7,604 bases of DNA from an uncultured Roseburia sp. (GTDB lineage: Bacteria; Bacillota; Clostridia; Lachnospirales; Lachnospiraceae). Below, one piece after another: positions 6,360 to 7,604 of this stretch. The stretch's first letter is position 1. Every line of letters begins with the position of its first letter. The translations under genes were made by a program, and so were the position numbers. The notes beneath the pieces were generated by a model. It was not told the origin of the DNA. It was given only the letters and a program-made list of their open reading frames with translations, and did not search any database. Location of the stretch: positions 1 to 7,604 of the forward strand of contig CAMGET010000054.1 of assembly GCA_946055175.1 (NCBI GenBank), in the 5' to 3' direction.

Positions 6360-6561
6360 AAGAAAAGGCCTGGGATGTACGACAACCCTACTATTTTGAA
6401 CCTACATTTACGTTTATGGGATTCCTATATGAACATGCTGGAAGTCAGGCCAAAGAAATTTCGCTTCGGCGAGCGTTGGAAGGCAGAAGGCTGGCTGCGG
6501 TTACCCACCTAGCTTTGGCTAGGCGTCAAAATTGTAGGAAACGGCATTTTGGGTGTTTTAC
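6360..6561 (+). ncRNA. ssrS: 6S RNA, regulator of housekeeping RNA polymerase
   Basis: This about 200 nt RNA folds by hand into the 6S architecture. Closing stem: AAAA (6363-6366) with UUUU (6556-6559), GCCUGGG (6368-6374) with UUUGGGU (6548-6554, G-U rich), AUGU (6375-6378) with GCAU (6544-6547), CG (6380-6381) with CG (6542-6543), then CCUAC (6387-6391) with GUAGG (6534-6538). A large central bubble follows, with UAUUUUGAACC on its 5' side and, on its 3' side, a small hairpin CCUAGC-UUUG-GCUAGG (6508-6523), as other 6S RNAs have. The apical arm includes UGGG (6417-6420)/CCCA (6504-6507), GUCAG (6444-6448)/CUGGC (6491-6495), CCAA (6450-6453)/UUGG (6476-6479) and a terminal UCGC-UUCG-GCGA hairpin (6461-6472). 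The bubble also resembles the pRNA template of Bacillus 6S-1 as I remember it. 6S mimics an open promoter and sequesters sigma-A holoenzyme. The 3' end is inferred from pairing. Confidence 0.78.
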
Positions 6562-6681
6562 AAAAGAAAAATCTTAAAAGTCCAAAAGAATCTTACAAAA
6601 GATAATTCCTATCACACAAAAGAAATTGTAAGATACAAAAGAGTACAAATACACAAAAGAGAATGCTATAGATACAAAAGA
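6561..6681 (+). repeat. Array of seven CAAAAGA direct repeats downstream of the 6S RNA
   Basis: CAAAAGA begins at 6561, 6583, 6596, 6617, 6636, 6654 and 6675, usually as ACAAAAGA. Steps are 22, 13, 21, 19, 18 and 21 bp, so most units lie about two helical turns apart. The intervening DNA differs from unit to unit. An inverted copy, TCTTTTG, occurs at 6708-6714 within the following terminator. The array has no good open reading frame. It may be part of the 3' trailer of the 6S primary transcript or a cluster of DNA binding sites; function is unknown. Confidence 0.65.
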
Positions 6682-6686
6682 AAAGA

Positions 6687-6714
6687 GAGGCTGCTTTTAG
6701 GGCAGCCTCTTTTG
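6687..6714. terminator. Intrinsic terminator closing the 6S / repeat-array transcript
   Basis: GAGGCTGC (6687-6694) pairs perfectly with GCAGCCTC (6702-6709) around a 7 nt loop, followed by TTTTG. The upstream flank (AAAAGA) continues partial pairing with the T-run. On the minus strand the hairpin is followed by a pyrimidine-rich stretch, so it may work weakly in both directions. Confidence 0.85.
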
Positions 6715-6749
6715 TATTCAGTAATGGAAAGTTCGCCATGCGTCTTTTC

Positions 6750-6758
6750 TGTTATAAT
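6750..6758 (+). promoter_or_regulatory. Extended -10 promoter before the terminal gene
   Basis: A consensus TATAAT (6753-6758) is preceded by TGT, giving an extended -10. No clear -35 lies 16-18 bp upstream. Transcription would start near 6765, only about 13 nt before the ATG, leaving a very short leader with the purine-rich Shine-Dalgarno at its 5' end. Confidence 0.5.
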
Positions 6759-6777
6759 AGAAAGGAAAGAGAGAGTC

Positions 6778-7604
6778 ATGAAAATAAATAATCGGGAACG
6801 CACAAAATTTTATCTGATAGAAATCGTTTTAGTTTTATTGGCTGCGTTTCTCTTTGCCTTTTTTGGAAAATGGACTGCACGTTTTGAAGAGGAAACGATG
6901 ACGGATTCTTATGTATCTGTAAAAGAAGCGGCTTTGAATCTGGAGTTCTCAGTTTACACGAAGGAGGAATGGAAGTTATTTTTTGATGCATACAAAGAAG
7001 AGTATTTAACAAATGAAATGGTAGAGGCTGTGATGAAAAAGCTTGGTGTTTCAGATGTAATTTCTTTTACGGGGAAAGGTTTGCAGCGGGCTGTCACGCG
7101 AATGGAATGGTATCAGGTATATAAACAATTAATTGATTATTTGGACATTTCTGATCGTGTGGAATCCAAGGAGATATTGATTTTAAATACTGAAGCAGCC
7201 GGAAATGGAAGCAGTATCTATACAAATGAAGGAACCTTTACTACGGAACTTCCAATTTCTTATTTTAATATGTGGGAGCCATATAAGATATATCTGATTG
7301 GGGAAGAATGTGTAGGTGTGGAAACAGAACTTAATCAAGAGTCCGTAATACCAAATGCATACATTATTTCTTTTGAAAATGATAAGCTGTCTTTTCTTTT
7401 TCGAGGAGTTATTTATGAAAAAGAAGCTAATTTTGGCGAACAAATAATGAAAGAAGGCGTTGCCGATTTAACCATAAAAGATGCAAAAATAAGTACTATC
7501 GGACAGAAACAGGATTTTATTGTTGGTAATCTATTATCATATGATGATAAAACAATTGAAATAGAAGGTTACGGCAGAATTGCACATCACGGAAGAGTAC
7601 CGGT
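6778..7604 (+). CDS. Membrane-anchored protein, probable SpoIID/LytB-domain family (partial, runs off right edge)
   Basis: The frame is open from an ATG at 6778-6780 to the window end, 275 residues. A purine-rich AAGGAAAGAGAGAG stretch immediately upstream serves as ribosome binding site. Residues 1-10 are charged, residues 11-27 (YLIEIVLVLLAAFLFAF) form one membrane anchor, and the rest should lie outside the cell. Residues about 41-115 are a helical region rich in Glu and Lys with an MVEAVMKKLG segment, like a small S-layer-homology-type helical unit. From about 120 the sequence becomes beta-rich, ending in LLSYDDKTIEIEGYGRIA. That last motif resembles the region just before the IRVLI start of the SpoIID/LytB domain in Lachnospiraceae proteins, which act on peptidoglycan around sporulation or at the cell wall. 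The catalytic-type domain itself lies beyond the window, so the family call is tentative and from recall. Confidence 0.6.
   Translation, partial: MKINNRERTKFYLIEIVLVLLAAFLFAFFGKWTARFEEETMTDSYVSVKEAALNLEFSVYTKEEWKLFFDAYKEEYLTNEMVEAVMKKLGVSDVISFTGKGLQRAVTRMEWYQVYKQLIDYLDISDRVESKEILILNTEAAGNGSSIYTNEGTFTTELPISYFNMWEPYKIYLIGEECVGVETELNQESVIPNAYIISFENDKLSFLFRGVIYEKEANFGEQIMKEGVADLTIKDAKISTIGQKQDFIVGNLLSYDDKTIEIEGYGRIAHHGRVP

Noticed and set aside
6367..6451. GGCCTG (6367-6372) pairing with CAGGCC (6446-6451), which would suggest a pseudoknotted RNA other than 6S (for example raiA RNA)
   Set aside because: The competing closing stem 6363-6391 with 6534-6559 is longer and yields the full 6S layout with the start site at its base; the six-base match is taken as an alternative or chance pairing.
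6561..6681. CRISPR array
   Set aside because: Repeats are only 7-8 bp and spacers 6-15 bp, with uneven steps and no cas genes; CRISPR repeats are 23 bp or longer.

Overview
The window is low-GC DNA from an anaerobic Gram-positive bacterium, most likely a Clostridia member of the Lachnospiraceae type. The pointers are strong AGGAGG-type ribosome binding sites, sigma-A promoters with 16-18 bp spacers or extended -10 elements, short hairpin plus T-run terminators, a CheX protein next to a CheY-like regulator, a Firmicutes-type 6S RNA, and a clostridial-style ATP-dependent PEP carboxykinase. The organism is inferred, not shown directly.

Left part (1-1969). A minus-strand two-gene unit encodes a single-domain response regulator and, 3 bp further on, a protein whose N-terminus is four tandem MshEN-like repeats; it runs off the left edge and is probably the CheX-type partner. 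Their promoter (892-920) is overlapped by a perfect inverted repeat. Facing away from them on the plus strand is a wrecked M64-family (IgA-peptidase-like) secreted protease gene. It carries an in-frame ochre stop, has lost its zinc-binding core, and is spread over three reading-frame segments.

Middle (1999-6266). A small three-helix membrane protein converges on a citrate synthase gene, and the two share one bidirectional terminator that contains the last bases of both genes. Citrate synthase and cytidine deaminase (cdd) diverge from a 218 bp region holding a promoter for each. pckA follows cdd with its own consensus-like promoter, a strong Shine-Dalgarno and a clear terminator. Citrate synthase and PEP carboxykinase both act around oxaloacetate, so this stretch is core carbon metabolism, although the two genes are not cotranscribed.

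Right part (6267-7604). A 500 bp stretch without protein genes holds a well-supported 6S RNA (about 6360-6561) with its own sigma-A promoter. I folded it by hand into the closing stem, central bubble and apical stem typical of 6S. Directly after it comes an unexplained array of seven CAAAAGA units, then an intrinsic terminator. The window ends inside a plus-strand gene for a membrane-anchored protein that resembles the N-terminal part of Lachnospiraceae SpoIID/LytB-domain proteins.

No complete novel multi-gene system is visible. The features most worth a second look are the MshEN-like repeats attached to a chemotaxis-type two-gene unit, the CAAAAGA array behind the 6S RNA, and the decayed M64 protease.
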